Shown here one piece after another: positions 18,510 through 26,737 of a stretch of DNA of 64,000 nucleotides. Every line of letters begins with the position of its first letter. The first letter of the stretch is position 1. The notes under the pieces are model-generated. The model saw only the letters and a program-made list of their open reading frames with translations. It ran no database searches and had not been told where the DNA came from. The stretch is taken from the NCBI RefSeq assembly GCF_002933465.1, contig NZ_PSZE01000004.1, forward strand, positions 124,001-188,000, written 5' to 3'. The DNA is from Nocardia nova. GTDB lineage: Bacteria; Actinomycetota; Actinomycetes; Mycobacteriales; Mycobacteriaceae. Both the position numbers and the translations under genes were made by a program.

Positions 18510-18541
18510 GGATCGGCCGCTCAGTTTGCCGCGGCCGATCC
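18510..18541. terminator. 11-bp hairpin between convergent lipase and LLM genes
   Basis: GGATCGGCCGC at 18510-18520 pairs perfectly with GCGGCCGATCC at 18531-18541 across a 10-nt loop. It begins 18 bp after the lipase stop and overlaps the last codons of the convergent LLM gene, so it probably terminates both. Confidence 0.7.
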
Positions 18542-19849
18542 GGGCCGCGGTAACCCGAAATGCTCGCGCAGCGTCTTCCCGGAATATTCGGTGCGAAACA
18601 GCCCGCGGCTGCGCAGAATCGGCACCACCGTGCCGGTGAATACCTCGAGTCCGCCCGGATAGTAGGGCGGCATGACGTTGAATCCGTCGGCGGCGCCGTG
18701 GCGGAACCACTCCGCGATAGTGTCGGCAACCTGTTCGGGCGTCCCCGCGAAGACGCGGTGCCCGCGCGCGCCCGCCAGCCGGTGCAACAGTCCGCGCAGC
18801 GTGGGCCGATCGCGGGTGACGATGCCCGCGATCACCTGCCGGCGGCTGGCCGCGTTGTCGGTCACATCTCCCGCGTCGGCGAACACTTCGGCGGGCACCG
18901 GTTCGTCGAGAGCCAGATTCCGCAACGATTGCCCGGCCAGGCTTTCCAGCTGCCCGAGACCGTATTCGGGCACGGTCAGCTCGTTGAATTCGCGTTGCAG
19001 CTGTTTCGCCTGCGCCTCGGTATCGGCGATGAACGGACTGATACCCGGCAGGATCTTCACATGCTCGGGGTCGCGGCCGAACTCGCGGGCCCGGCGCTTG
19101 ATATCGGCGTAGAACGTCTGGGCGTCCTCGAGCCGTTGGTGGGCGGTGAAAATGGCCTCGGCGTAGCGGGCCGCGAAGGCTCGTCCGTCGTTGGAGGCGC
19201 CGGCCTGCACCAGCACCGGATGGCCCTGCGGGGTGCGCGCGGCGTTGAACGGTCCGCGCACGCGCAGATAGTCGCCGCGGAAATCGATGCGATGGATCTT
19301 GTCGGGATCGGCGTAGATGCCGGCGGCGCGGTCGAGGAGCACCGCGTCGTCATCCCAGCTGTTCCACAAACCGACAACCGCGTCGACGAATTCGCGTGCC
19401 CGCGCATAACGTTCGGTGTGATCGGGGTGGCGATCCAGGCCGAAATTGGCTGCGGCGAGATCGGTTCCGGTGGTGACGATATTCCATCCGGCGCGCCCGC
19501 CGGAGATGTGATCGAGCGAGGAGAATAGTCGCGCCAGATTGTAGGGCTCGTAATAGGTCGTCGACGCGGTCGCGATCAGCCCCGGGTGGGTGGTGGCCGA
19601 GGCGATCGCGGTGAGCAGCGTGATCGGTTCCAGGCCGGGCGCGGCGTTGTAGCGCACATCGGTGCGCAGCGCGGGCCCGTCGGCGAAGAACACCGCATCA
19701 AGGGTGGCGGCCTCGGCGGTGCGGCCGATCTCCTGGTAATAGGTCACGTCGTAGATGCGATCGGGCCGGCTGTCGGGATGGCGCCACGCGGCCTCGTGAT
19801 GGCCCGCGGGATAGATGAAGGCGTTCAGATGCAATTGCCGTTCACTCAT
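18521..19849 (-). CDS. LLM-class flavin-dependent monooxygenase (NtaA/SnaA/DszA type)
   Basis: Protein of 442 aa with the long-form luciferase-like fold of nitrilotriacetate, pristinamycin and dibenzothiophene-sulfone monooxygenases. Seen are LHLNAFIYPAGHHEAAWRHP at the N-terminus, AATLDAVFFADGP, YYEPYNLARLFSSLDHISGG, GWNIVTT, LVQAGASNDGRAFAARYAE and the C-terminal VADTIAEWFRHGAADGFN. It would use reduced FMN supplied by a separate reductase and O2 to oxygenate an amine or organosulfur compound. It is divergent from a flavoprotein/ferredoxin pair with a dyad in the shared promoter, suggesting a common regulon, possibly sulfur scavenging. Confidence 0.88.
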   Translation of the reverse strand: MSERQLHLNAFIYPAGHHEAAWRHPDSRPDRIYDVTYYQEIGRTAEAATLDAVFFADGPALRTDVRYNAAPGLEPITLLTAIASATTHPGLIATASTTYYEPYNLARLFSSLDHISGGRAGWNIVTTGTDLAAANFGLDRHPDHTERYARAREFVDAVVGLWNSWDDDAVLLDRAAGIYADPDKIHRIDFRGDYLRVRGPFNAARTPQGHPVLVQAGASNDGRAFAARYAEAIFTAHQRLEDAQTFYADIKRRAREFGRDPEHVKILPGISPFIADTEAQAKQLQREFNELTVPEYGLGQLESLAGQSLRNLALDEPVPAEVFADAGDVTDNAASRRQVIAGIVTRDRPTLRGLLHRLAGARGHRVFAGTPEQVADTIAEWFRHGAADGFNVMPPYYPGGLEVFTGTVVPILRSRGLFRTEYSGKTLREHFGLPRPGSAAAN

Positions 19850-19986
19850 ACGAGCACACCCGTCCGATAGTCGCGATAATCCCGGTCTCCGGACCGGGCG
19901 ACGGCAGTCAACCAAACGGCTGCGGTCGCGTAAACGGTTTGCGCGAGGCGTGATTCGAACTCGGCCGGCGTCCGCGACTGTGCCAC

Positions 19987-20012
19987 AGAATCCTGCTGAT
20001 CGTAAGGATTCT
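19987..20012. promoter_or_regulatory. 26-bp dyad in the LLM / flavoprotein divergent promoter
   Basis: AGAATCCT at 19987-19994 and AGGATTCT at 20005-20012 form a perfect inverted repeat with a 10-bp spacer, in the 244-bp gap between the divergent LLM and flavoprotein genes. It is a plausible shared operator. No regulator gene is adjacent. Confidence 0.5.
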
Positions 20013-20093
20013 CCGCTGCCGGAGCACCGGCGACGATTTCTGTCGGGCAGGTGTCCGGCAACGGTTTCGGCCCCGTTTCGAAGGAGTACGGCG

Positions 20094-21689
20094 ATGAGCG
20101 AGGCATGGCAGATCGATGCCGATGTGCTGGTGATCGGCGGTGGACCGGCGGCCTGTTGGGCCGCGATCCACGCCCGTGAGGCCGGTGCCGAGGTGGTGCT
20201 GGTCGACAAGGGGTACTGCGGCACCAGCGGTGCGACCGCACCCGCGGGGACCGGTGTCTGGTACGTGGCGCCGGATCCGGCGGCCCGGGCGGCGGCCAAG
20301 GCCAGTCGCGAGGAGCTGGGCGGATTTCTCGCCGACCACCACTGGATGGATCGAGTGCTCGATCAGACCTACGCGAATATGCATCGATTGGCCGAGGAGG
20401 GCCGGTACCCGTTCCCGGTCGATCCCCACACCGGCCACCCGATCCGCACCGGCGTGCAAGGCCCGGAATACATGCGCCGCATGCGGGCCTGGGTGCGGCG
20501 GTTGGGCGTGCGGATCGTCGACCACGCCCCGGCCCTGGAACTACTGGTCGACCGGGACGGCACGGTCCGCGGCGCGGCCGGCTACCTGCTGCGCGAGCAT
20601 CGGGACTACCGCGTGCGCGCCGGCGCGGTGGTGCTGGCCACCGGCGGCTGCGCCTTCCTCTCGCGCGCGCTGGGTACCAACGTCGACACCGGTGACGGCG
20701 CGCTGATGGCCGCCGAGGTGGGCGCCCGATTCTCCGGGATGGAGTTCTCCAATGCCTACGGCATCGCCGCGAAGGGCTCGACCGTCACCAAGACCGCCTA
20801 TTACCGCTACGCCACCTTCTTCCACGAGGACGGCAGCGTTCTCGAGGGCGCCGGATCGGTGCAGGGACGGTCGGTCATCGCGCGAACCCTGTTGCAGGAG
20901 AGAGTGTTCGCGCAACTGGACCGAGCGGACCGAGTCACTCGGGAGCAGATGCGGCGCGGACAGCCGAACTTCTTCCTTCAATTCGACCGCCGCGGCATCG
21001 ACCCGTTCACCCAGCGTTTCGAGGTGGATCTGCTGGCCGAGGGAACGGTACGGGGGACCGGCGGGATCGAAGTGGTCAGCGACGAGTGCGCGACGTCGGT
21101 GAGCGGGCTGTATGCCGCGGGCGACGCGGCCACCCGCGAACGCATCTGCGGCGGATTCACCGGCGGCGGCAGCCACAACGCGGCATGGGCGATGTCGTCG
21201 GGCAGCTGGGCGGGCCGGGGTGCGGCGCGATTCGCACAGCGAGGTGACCGTCCGGACGGTCTGACCCGAGCAGGGCGAACCGGATTGCGGCCCACCGGGT
21301 CCGGGCGCATCGGTGCGGACGAGGTGCTCGCCGTGGCACGCGCCGAACTGCTGCCGGTCGAGAAGAACTATCTGCGCCACGGCGATCGGGTCCGTCCGGC
21401 GCTGGCCGCCCTGGACGCGGTGTGGGCGGAGGCGGCCGCGGGGCTGCGGGCCACCGGCGCCGAGCGGGTGCGGGCGCGCCAGGCCGCCGCGATCACCGCG
21501 GTCGGGCGGCTCATGTACCGATCCGCGTTGGCGCGCACGGAATCTCGCGGCATGAGCAAATGGGCCGACCATCCGGAGCTGGATCCCGCACAGCACCACC
21601 ACGTCCTCAGCGGCGGGCTCGACGAGGTGTGGACGGTGGCGGCGGCACTGCGATCGGCCGATGTCCCCGCGGTCGCGGCGGTGGCCTGA
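20094..21689 (+). CDS. FAD-dependent oxidoreductase (fumarate reductase/AprA-like)
   Basis: Flavoprotein of 531 aa preceded by AAGGAG. The dinucleotide-binding motif DVLVIGGGPAACWAA begins near residue 8 with G15-G17. GTSGATAPAG, AVVLATGGCAFLSRALGTN, and the C-terminal YAAGDAATRERICGGFTGGG are characteristic of the succinate dehydrogenase/fumarate reductase and APS reductase alpha family. The stop overlaps the start of a two-cluster ferredoxin, so the two probably form a complex passing electrons between FAD and the iron-sulfur clusters, as in AprAB. The substrate is unknown; pairing with an LLM monooxygenase hints at organosulfur or sulfonate metabolism. Confidence 0.85.
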   Translation: MSEAWQIDADVLVIGGGPAACWAAIHAREAGAEVVLVDKGYCGTSGATAPAGTGVWYVAPDPAARAAAKASREELGGFLADHHWMDRVLDQTYANMHRLAEEGRYPFPVDPHTGHPIRTGVQGPEYMRRMRAWVRRLGVRIVDHAPALELLVDRDGTVRGAAGYLLREHRDYRVRAGAVVLATGGCAFLSRALGTNVDTGDGALMAAEVGARFSGMEFSNAYGIAAKGSTVTKTAYYRYATFFHEDGSVLEGAGSVQGRSVIARTLLQERVFAQLDRADRVTREQMRRGQPNFFLQFDRRGIDPFTQRFEVDLLAEGTVRGTGGIEVVSDECATSVSGLYAAGDAATRERICGGFTGGGSHNAAWAMSSGSWAGRGAARFAQRGDRPDGLTRAGRTGLRPTGSGRIGADEVLAVARAELLPVEKNYLRHGDRVRPALAALDAVWAEAAAGLRATGAERVRARQAAAITAVGRLMYRSALARTESRGMSKWADHPELDPAQHHHVLSGGLDEVWTVAAALRSADVPAVAAVA

Positions 21690-22027
21690 TGATCGAACTG
21701 GTTCACGCCCCGGCCTGCATCGCCTGCGACACATGCGTCGACGTCTGCCCGACGAACGTCTTCGACCGTGGTGACGACGGAATCCCGGTCATCGCACGGC
21801 AATCCGACTGCCAGACCTGTTTCATGTGTGAGGCGTACTGCCCGACCGACGCGCTGTACGTGGACCCTCAGTCCACGCCGCTGCCGCCGCGGCACGCGAT
21901 CCCGCGTGAGCACATCGGCGCGTATCGACGTGAGATCGGCTGGGGGAAGGGGCGCCGGCCGGGCAGTCTCACGGCGGTGGGTCCGGAACTTCCGCCCGGC
22001 CCGGCGCCGCGGCCCCCGGGAGCATGA
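21689..22027 (+). CDS. two-[4Fe-4S] ferredoxin, AprB-like electron partner
   Basis: Protein of 112 aa. The first cluster uses C10, C13, C16 and C20 (CIACDTCVDVCP); the second uses C41, C44, C47 and C51 (CQTCFMCEAYCP). A Pro/Gly-rich tail of about 55 residues follows. The ATG overlaps the TGA of the upstream flavoprotein (ATGA), indicating translational coupling and a stoichiometric complex. It would carry electrons to or from the FAD of that subunit. This is the layout of dissimilatory APS reductase-like pairs, but this pair is probably used for another reductive step. Confidence 0.85.
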   Translation: MIELVHAPACIACDTCVDVCPTNVFDRGDDGIPVIARQSDCQTCFMCEAYCPTDALYVDPQSTPLPPRHAIPREHIGAYRREIGWGKGRRPGSLTAVGPELPPGPAPRPPGA

Positions 22028-22220
22028 GCCGGGCGCCTCTGCGGCGGCCGAGCTCACGCCTGGGTACGCACAACTCGTATGCGGTGTCGTGAAACATACT
22101 GTTTCCCAACATAATTCCCGAAATGCGGAAACGATCCGGCTGCATGCAACCGGTGGCGGCGAGGACGGCTATCGATACCGTCGGGGGATGGGTAGCAGTG
22201 CGCGACGCCGGACGCTGAAG

Positions 22221-22540
22221 ATCGTGACCGGCGTCAGTTCACCGCCCTGGCTCGATCCGGAAAAACGTTGCGCGAGTTGATTATCGCCGCCAAGGACACC
22301 GGCCACTGGGCGGCCGCCGGCACGCCCGGCCAACTCGCCGACGCGATTCAGGAACGCTACAACGCCGGCGTTCTGGACGTGATCGGCCTCGGCGGGCTCG
22401 ACGACCCGCGTAACCGCGACTTCCTGCTCGAGGGCTTGCTTCCCGAACTTCGCCGCCGGGGCATCGTCGGCTCGGACTATATGGGCGAGACCTTCCGCGA
22501 CAACCTCGAGTTGCCGCCCCTGCCGCCGCGGAAGGAATAA
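22221..22540 (+). pseudogene. C-terminal remnant of an LLM flavin monooxygenase
   Basis: The last third of an LLM monooxygenase is recognisable: FTALARSGKTLRELI, TGHWAAAGTPGQLADAIQER, AGVLDVIGLGGLDDP, and [20 protein letters not shown] before the stop. The entire N-terminal flavin-binding barrel is missing and the preceding 190 bp are not coding. It is a different LLM subfamily member from the intact gene at 18521, with a distinct C-terminal sequence. An open frame starting at 22268 exists but cannot make an enzyme. Confidence 0.8.
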
Positions 22541-22549
22541 AGCGCCCTT

Positions 22550-22698
22550 CGGAATTCGAGGACGATGCGGCCCCGGACGCCGCCTGCTTCGAGTAATTCG
22601 TGAGCTTGCTCGGCTTGTTCGGCGGGGAAGGTTCGGGCCACACGCAGGGTCAGGGCACCCTCCGGGCCACCCGGCTCCTCGAATCCGATCGCCAGCAT
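22550..22698 (-). pseudogene. quinone oxidoreductase remnant retaining only its two ends
   Basis: On the minus strand, [13 protein letters not shown] is the typical start of an NADPH:quinone/zinc-type oxidoreductase, but it runs directly into the C-terminal signature [32 protein letters not shown]. About 250 internal codons have been lost without breaking the frame at the junction, and the original stop after LEF is gone. It lies next to the LLM remnant, so this short stretch has lost two genes. Confidence 0.75.
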
Positions 22699-22779
22699 CG
22701 CACCTCCCGAGTTCGCGGTCTTACTCTCTCGGGCAACCGTCGTCTGCCGGTGATTTGTTCCAGTGCGCGCGCTCGGCGG

Positions 22780-23598
22780 TCAGGACCTCGCGCGAACGAG
22801 GTGTGGACCAGGCAGCGCCGGTCCGGTGCCGGGGAGGTCGGCATAGGACCGGACCAGGGCGAACCCCGGGAGATCCTCGATGTCGGTGAATCCGGCCGAC
22901 TCCAGTTCACCCCGCATCTGCTCGTCGGTGAAGAAGCTGATCCACGGTTCCCCGACGGCCGCAACGCGTTTCCCGCGCGCCTGCTGCCCCGCGTCGGGTG
23001 GGTAGGAGTAGTCGAACACCACGATCGCACCGCCGCCCTGGCCTGCGATATAGCGCAACGTCTCGGCGATGGCAGCGTGTTCGAGGTAGACCACCACGCC
23101 GAGCCAGACGTACACCGCGCTGCGGGCGCGATCCAATCCGGCCTGTGCCAGCGCGTCGGCGAGGTTGTCGCGGGTGAAGTCCACCGGGGAGAATTTCATC
23201 GAGTCCGGCACCTCGATTCCCGCTTCCGACAGGCGATGTCGCTTCCACGCCTGGGTGTCGGGGTGGTCGACTTCGAAGAATTGCACATCCGCATGGGGAT
23301 TGCGGTAGGCGGCGGTATCCATGCCCGCGCCGAGCACGACCACCTGGCGGGCACCGTCGGCGACCGCCTCCGCGACGGTGTCGTCGGCGAAGCGACTGCG
23401 CGCGGCCAGGAACAGCCGGCGCCGCCGGGCCAGTTCGGGGTCCACGTCCTTGTCGAACGGATTATCGCGGGCCGCTTCCTCACCCACGATCCGCACCGCC
23501 AGCGGATCGGTGAAGATCCGTGGTTCGTCGGCGAGTTGGTGATAGGCCCGTGCCCGTGCGGTGGCCATCGCGGTTGTGCTGGGTTGCCCGACCTGCAT
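22780..23598 (-). CDS. SAM-dependent methyltransferase, TIGR00027/LCMT-like family
   Basis: Protein of 272 aa of the actinobacterial putative S-adenosylmethionine methyltransferase family related to leucine carboxyl methyltransferases. Visible features are TARARAYHQLADEPRIFTDPLAVRIVG, RSRFADDTVAEAVADGARQ, the SAM motif VVVLGAGMDTAAYR, FFEVDHPDTQAWKR, and YVWLGVVVYLEHAAI. The family is strongly expanded in Mycobacterium and Nocardia. The ATG at 23598 fits the family N-terminus; in-frame starts at 23634 and 23655 are possible. It is divergent from an NTF2-like gene with a KstR-type box between them, so it may share control with cholesterol or steroid genes. The substrate is unknown. Confidence 0.85.
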   Translation of the reverse strand: MQVGQPSTTAMATARARAYHQLADEPRIFTDPLAVRIVGEEAARDNPFDKDVDPELARRRRLFLAARSRFADDTVAEAVADGARQVVVLGAGMDTAAYRNPHADVQFFEVDHPDTQAWKRHRLSEAGIEVPDSMKFSPVDFTRDNLADALAQAGLDRARSAVYVWLGVVVYLEHAAIAETLRYIAGQGGGAIVVFDYSYPPDAGQQARGKRVAAVGEPWISFFTDEQMRGELESAGFTDIEDLPGFALVRSYADLPGTGPALPGPHLVRARS

Positions 23599-23690
23599 AC
23601 CGGTCACCGTACGCCCGGGCTGCAGCGTGATCATCGCGAGATCCGTCTCGCGCACTTGCCGATGGTTCGCTGGTTACCCCGTACAGAAAC

Positions 23691-23704
23691 TGAAACAGGT
23701 TATA
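23691..23704. promoter_or_regulatory. KstR-type operator
   Basis: TGAAACAGGTTATA at 23691-23704 matches the mycobacterial KstR consensus TNNAACNNGTTNNA at every fixed position. It lies 32 bp before the NTF2-like gene and about 93 bp from the divergent methyltransferase. A TATAGA hexamer at 23701-23706 that could serve as a -10 element overlaps its end, consistent with repression. KstR itself is not in the window. Confidence 0.7.
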
Positions 23705-23735
23705 GATTGGAGGGGGTTGAGAGTCTGGAGGAACG

Positions 23736-24536
23736 ATGTCCGCGAATGCGTCGGCGGCGGAGCTGCTCGCCACGGTGGAACGATCCCCGCGGGCGGTCGC
23801 GGGGCACGATCGTGCGGCCTGGGTGGATCTGTTCGCACCCGAGGGCCGGGTCGAGGATCCGGTCGGCTCGCGCCCGCACACCGGCCGCGCGGCGATCGAA
23901 CGGTTCTACGACACCTTCATCGGTCCCAACGACATCGTCTTCCACGTCGACCACGATGTCGTGCGCGGTGCCAGCGCCTATCGCGACCTCGCCCTCGACA
24001 CCACCATGTCCACCGGTGTGACCCTGCGGGTGCCGATGCATCTGCGCTACGACCTGACCGAGGTCGGCGGTGAATGGAAGATCGGCCGCCTCTACGCCCA
24101 CTGGGAGCTACCGGTCATGGTCGGCCAACTTCTCACCGCCGGCGGGCGCGGGCTCCGCGCGGCCGTGAAACTCGCCCCGCAGCTGTTCGCGAACCAGGGC
24201 GTCGGTGGCGCTGTGGGCTTCACCCGCGGTTTCGCCCGCGTCGGCGCGGCGGGTAAGCGCGCCGCCACCGGATTGCTGGAAGCGGCCGGGCGCGGCGACG
24301 TCGCCGGTGTGCGCGCGGTACTCGGCTCGCGCGCGGTGGTGGAATGGCCGGCCGGTTCCGGTGTGGGGCACGCCGAATTCGTGAAGCGGGTGCGCGGGCT
24401 CGAGGTCGGCAAGACGATCGCGGCGGGCCGGTTCGTGACCGTCAGTGTGCGCACTCCGTCCGAGCGGGGTATCGCGGAGCTGGAGGTCGACGGCCGGCAG
24501 CTGGTCGCGCTGCGCGGCTTCGTCGCCGAGGACTGA
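23736..24536 (+). CDS. NTF2/ketosteroid-isomerase-like two-domain protein
   Basis: Protein of 266 aa. Residues 5-125 form a SnoaL/NTF2-like domain (AWVDLFAPEGRVEDPVGS, AIERFYDTFIGPNDIVF, DHDVVRGASAYRDLALDTTM, GEWKIGRLYAHWEL), a cone fold that binds hydrophobic ligands and includes ketosteroid isomerases. A second segment (about 175-266) repeats a weaker NTF2-like pattern (GLLEAAGRGDVAGVRAVLGS). A KstR-type box immediately upstream links it to cholesterol or steroid catabolism. No ksdD, hsa or mce genes are present here, so it would be an isolated member of that regulon. Catalysis is not proven. Confidence 0.8.
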   Translation: MSANASAAELLATVERSPRAVAGHDRAAWVDLFAPEGRVEDPVGSRPHTGRAAIERFYDTFIGPNDIVFHVDHDVVRGASAYRDLALDTTMSTGVTLRVPMHLRYDLTEVGGEWKIGRLYAHWELPVMVGQLLTAGGRGLRAAVKLAPQLFANQGVGGAVGFTRGFARVGAAGKRAATGLLEAAGRGDVAGVRAVLGSRAVVEWPAGSGVGHAEFVKRVRGLEVGKTIAAGRFVTVSVRTPSERGIAELEVDGRQLVALRGFVAED

Positions 24537-24626
24537 ACCGGTTCGCTGAGCTCGTATTCGCCGGCGAACGGCCCTACGGGTGCTCTCGGGCGGTGGAGGC
24601 GGCTCGATCGCCCGGTACGGTGAGGT

Positions 24627-25817
24627 ATGGAATTACCCTCGGGCACTGCGGAGTCCGATCGGCCCGGTGTGGCGAGCATCAGATGTCGCCGTTCGATTGC
24701 CATCGTGGCCGGCCTCGTCGTGGCGGCATCGGTGGTGTGCCTGCTGCCCCGATGGTGGTGTGGTCGCGAGGCCGATGCCTGGTTTCGCGGGGATTCGGTG
24801 CGGGTGCACGGTCTCGCGGAGGAGTTGGTGGCCTTCGAAGCCGAGGACGATCGGCAGCGTGCCGCGGGGTTTGGTGCGCTCGACGGGATGTGGGGACTGC
24901 TCGCGCACCAGATGACAGCCTTGGGTCTCGCCCAGGTGGTGCTCGCGCATCCCGAATGGCGAGGCCGCTACGCTCCGATCGCGACTCGGGCGGCAACCAA
25001 AAGCCTGCTGCCGCAGATGCGTTCGATATTCACCGATGCCTGGCACGGCGAGGACTGCCTCGCCCATCTCGACAGCGCGCACGGCCACGCCTACCTGTCC
25101 TATCCCGCTCTGGCGCTCGGGATGGCGCGGCTGGTCGACCCGGCTTTCCCGCCCGATCTCGCCGAGCAACTCGACGCGATCGTCGCCTCCTTCGAACGGC
25201 GACTTCTCGCCGCCCCGACCGCGCTGATCGACACGTATCCCGGCGAGGCCTATCCGACCGACGTGGCCGCCGTGGCCGCCGCGATCGCGGTGCACGGCCG
25301 GGCGACCGGCGCCGACCACACCGCGGTGCTCGAGCACTGGGCGCAGCAAGTTCGCGCCGTCCAGATCGACCGCGGCACAGGGCTGGTCATCCAGCGCATG
25401 GGTGCCGACGGCCGCGCCCACGACGCCCCCCGCGCGTCGGGAACCGGCCTGGCAGCCTACTTCGCCGGCTTCGCCGATCGCGCCCTCGCCGCACAGTTGG
25501 CGAACGTGTTGTTCCATCAGGAGCGAAATGTTCTCGGCTTCAGCGCTGTTCACGAATACGGCCATGGACACAGCGGCCCCGGCGATATGGACAGCGGCCC
25601 GGTGATTCTCGGAATCTCGGTCTCCGCCACGGGTTTCGCTTTGGCTCCCGCTCGCGCGTTCGGCCACCGCGACATTTTCACCCGGCTGTTCCGCACCACC
25701 GACCTGCTCGGCCTGCCGGTGCGCAGCGGAGACCGGCTGCGTTTCGCGACCGGCGGTGTGATCGGCAATGCACTCCTGCTGGCGTTCCTCACCTCGGGTC
25801 CGGAGCTCGCGCGATGA
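24627..25817 (+). CDS. membrane-anchored alpha-helical barrel protein, unknown function
   Basis: Protein of 396 aa. One N-terminal membrane segment (SIAIVAGLVVAASVVCLLP) is followed by a large domain outside the membrane with regular helical hairpins: EAYPTDVAAVAAAIAVHG, PRASGTGLAAYFAGFAD, EYGHGHSGPGDMDSGPV and SATGFALAPARAFG. The pattern resembles an (alpha/alpha)6 toroid of the kind seen in linalool dehydratase/isomerase and unsaturated glycosidases, but I cannot place it firmly. The conserved GDMDSGP and EAYPTD acidic clusters look like active-site motifs. Its stop overlaps the start of a small membrane protein (ATGA), so the two are expressed together. Confidence 0.7.
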   Translation: MELPSGTAESDRPGVASIRCRRSIAIVAGLVVAASVVCLLPRWWCGREADAWFRGDSVRVHGLAEELVAFEAEDDRQRAAGFGALDGMWGLLAHQMTALGLAQVVLAHPEWRGRYAPIATRAATKSLLPQMRSIFTDAWHGEDCLAHLDSAHGHAYLSYPALALGMARLVDPAFPPDLAEQLDAIVASFERRLLAAPTALIDTYPGEAYPTDVAAVAAAIAVHGRATGADHTAVLEHWAQQVRAVQIDRGTGLVIQRMGADGRAHDAPRASGTGLAAYFAGFADRALAAQLANVLFHQERNVLGFSAVHEYGHGHSGPGDMDSGPVILGISVSATGFALAPARAFGHRDIFTRLFRTTDLLGLPVRSGDRLRFATGGVIGNALLLAFLTSGPELAR

Positions 25818-26158
25818 AACGTCCCGACATCGAGCGGCTGCTCGCCGCCCTCCGACCGCTACGCATTCCCCTGATCCTGATGGTGCTGTACCTCGCCCTG
25901 CGTGCGGTGACGGCGGCGCTGTCGGCGCGGCACGGCTACGGCTCACCCGACGGGCTGGGATTCGGCTATCTGGCTGTGACCGCGACGGTCGTCGTGCGAT
26001 CGGCCCTGCTGACCATCGTGCCGGCCGTTCTCGTCTACCGCCTGGTGGTGTGTGTGCTGACGAGCCTTCCGCGCCCCGGGCGGAGCGGGACGCCGCGTCC
26101 GGAAATCGCGTCAGTTCATCGAGAAGCCTTCGGTGGAGAAGGCGAATCCCCTTCGTGA
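25814..26158 (+). CDS. small membrane protein coupled to the barrel protein
   Basis: Protein of 114 aa with two membrane segments (PLILMVLYLALRAVTAALS and VVVRSALLTIVPAVLVYRLVV) and a basic, Pro-rich cytoplasmic tail. Its ATG overlaps the TGA of the upstream gene. The last 48 bp overlap the convergent lipoprotein gene on the other strand. No family is recognised; coupling suggests it partners the helical barrel protein at the membrane. Confidence 0.65.
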   Translation: MKRPDIERLLAALRPLRIPLILMVLYLALRAVTAALSARHGYGSPDGLGFGYLAVTATVVVRSALLTIVPAVLVYRLVVCVLTSLPRPGRSGTPRPEIASVHREAFGGEGESPS

Positions 26159-26737
26159 GGTGTCGTCTGTGCACGAGAGGCCGGAGTCTCGGGCCGTACA
26201 GGTGAAGCCGTCGGCGGACAGGGATGTGTTGTAAGGCAGAACTTTTGCTTCCTCCGGCGCCAGCCGGAACACCGCTTGCCTCAGTACGGCGAAACGTGGC
26301 TCGCTGCCCCGCTCGATCAGAATCGTGTCGGGCGGAACCTGCTTGTGGGAGTAGCTGCTCTCCACCGTCGGAGCGCCTTTCACCCCGATTCCCGCTCCGA
26401 TATTCGTCGCAGGCTGACATCCGGCCATGTGCGGGTCACCGCCGACGATGATCGCGCACTGCCATCGCCCGGTCGGTGTGGTGAAGTAGTAACCGTCGAT
26501 CCCGCCGGAGTTGGCGAAGTACGTCCGGGCATCGGCGACCGCTGTGCCGGGCACGGCCACCTCGGACAACGCAACCGATGTGCTTGCAGGCGAAGCAGTC
26601 TCGACACGTCGAATACCAGGTACCGCCTCGCCCTCGCCGACCGTCTCGCCGGCCGAACCACCGCACCCGACAACCCCCATCGTCAGCAAGCAGATCGACA
26701 TCGTGGCGAACGGTGAAAGAAGAGCACGCCTGTTCAT
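26111..26737 (-). CDS. putative lipoprotein
   Basis: Protein of 208 aa with a lipoprotein signal peptide: basic MNRR, a hydrophobic core and lipobox VVGC at about residues 22-25. The mature part is soluble, with GGIDGYYFTTPTGRWQCAI, GDPHMAGCQ and FTCTARDSGLSCTDD, giving several cysteines that could pair outside the membrane. The arrangement resembles Nocardia lipoproteins that display a conserved W-x-C-A-I motif, but no function is known. Its 3' end overlaps the convergent small membrane protein gene by 48 bp. Confidence 0.75.
   Translation of the reverse strand: MNRRALLSPFATMSICLLTMGVVGCGGSAGETVGEGEAVPGIRRVETASPASTSVALSEVAVPGTAVADARTYFANSGGIDGYYFTTPTGRWQCAIIVGGDPHMAGCQPATNIGAGIGVKGAPTVESSYSHKQVPPDTILIERGSEPRFAVLRQAVFRLAPEEAKVLPYNTSLSADGFTCTARDSGLSCTDDTSRRGFAFSTEGFSMN

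Noticed and set aside
22091..22105. GAAACA-TAC-TGTTTC dyad near the LLM remnant
   Set aside because: Short arms and no intact gene to control; probably a relic or chance.
24536..24543. AACCGGTT palindrome as a second KstR box
   Set aside because: The flanking fixed T and A of the consensus are absent and it overlaps a stop codon.
24633..26420. A 595-codon minus-strand frame opposite the barrel protein
   Set aside because: Antisense shadow; the plus-strand gene has a coupled neighbour and a coherent helical pattern.
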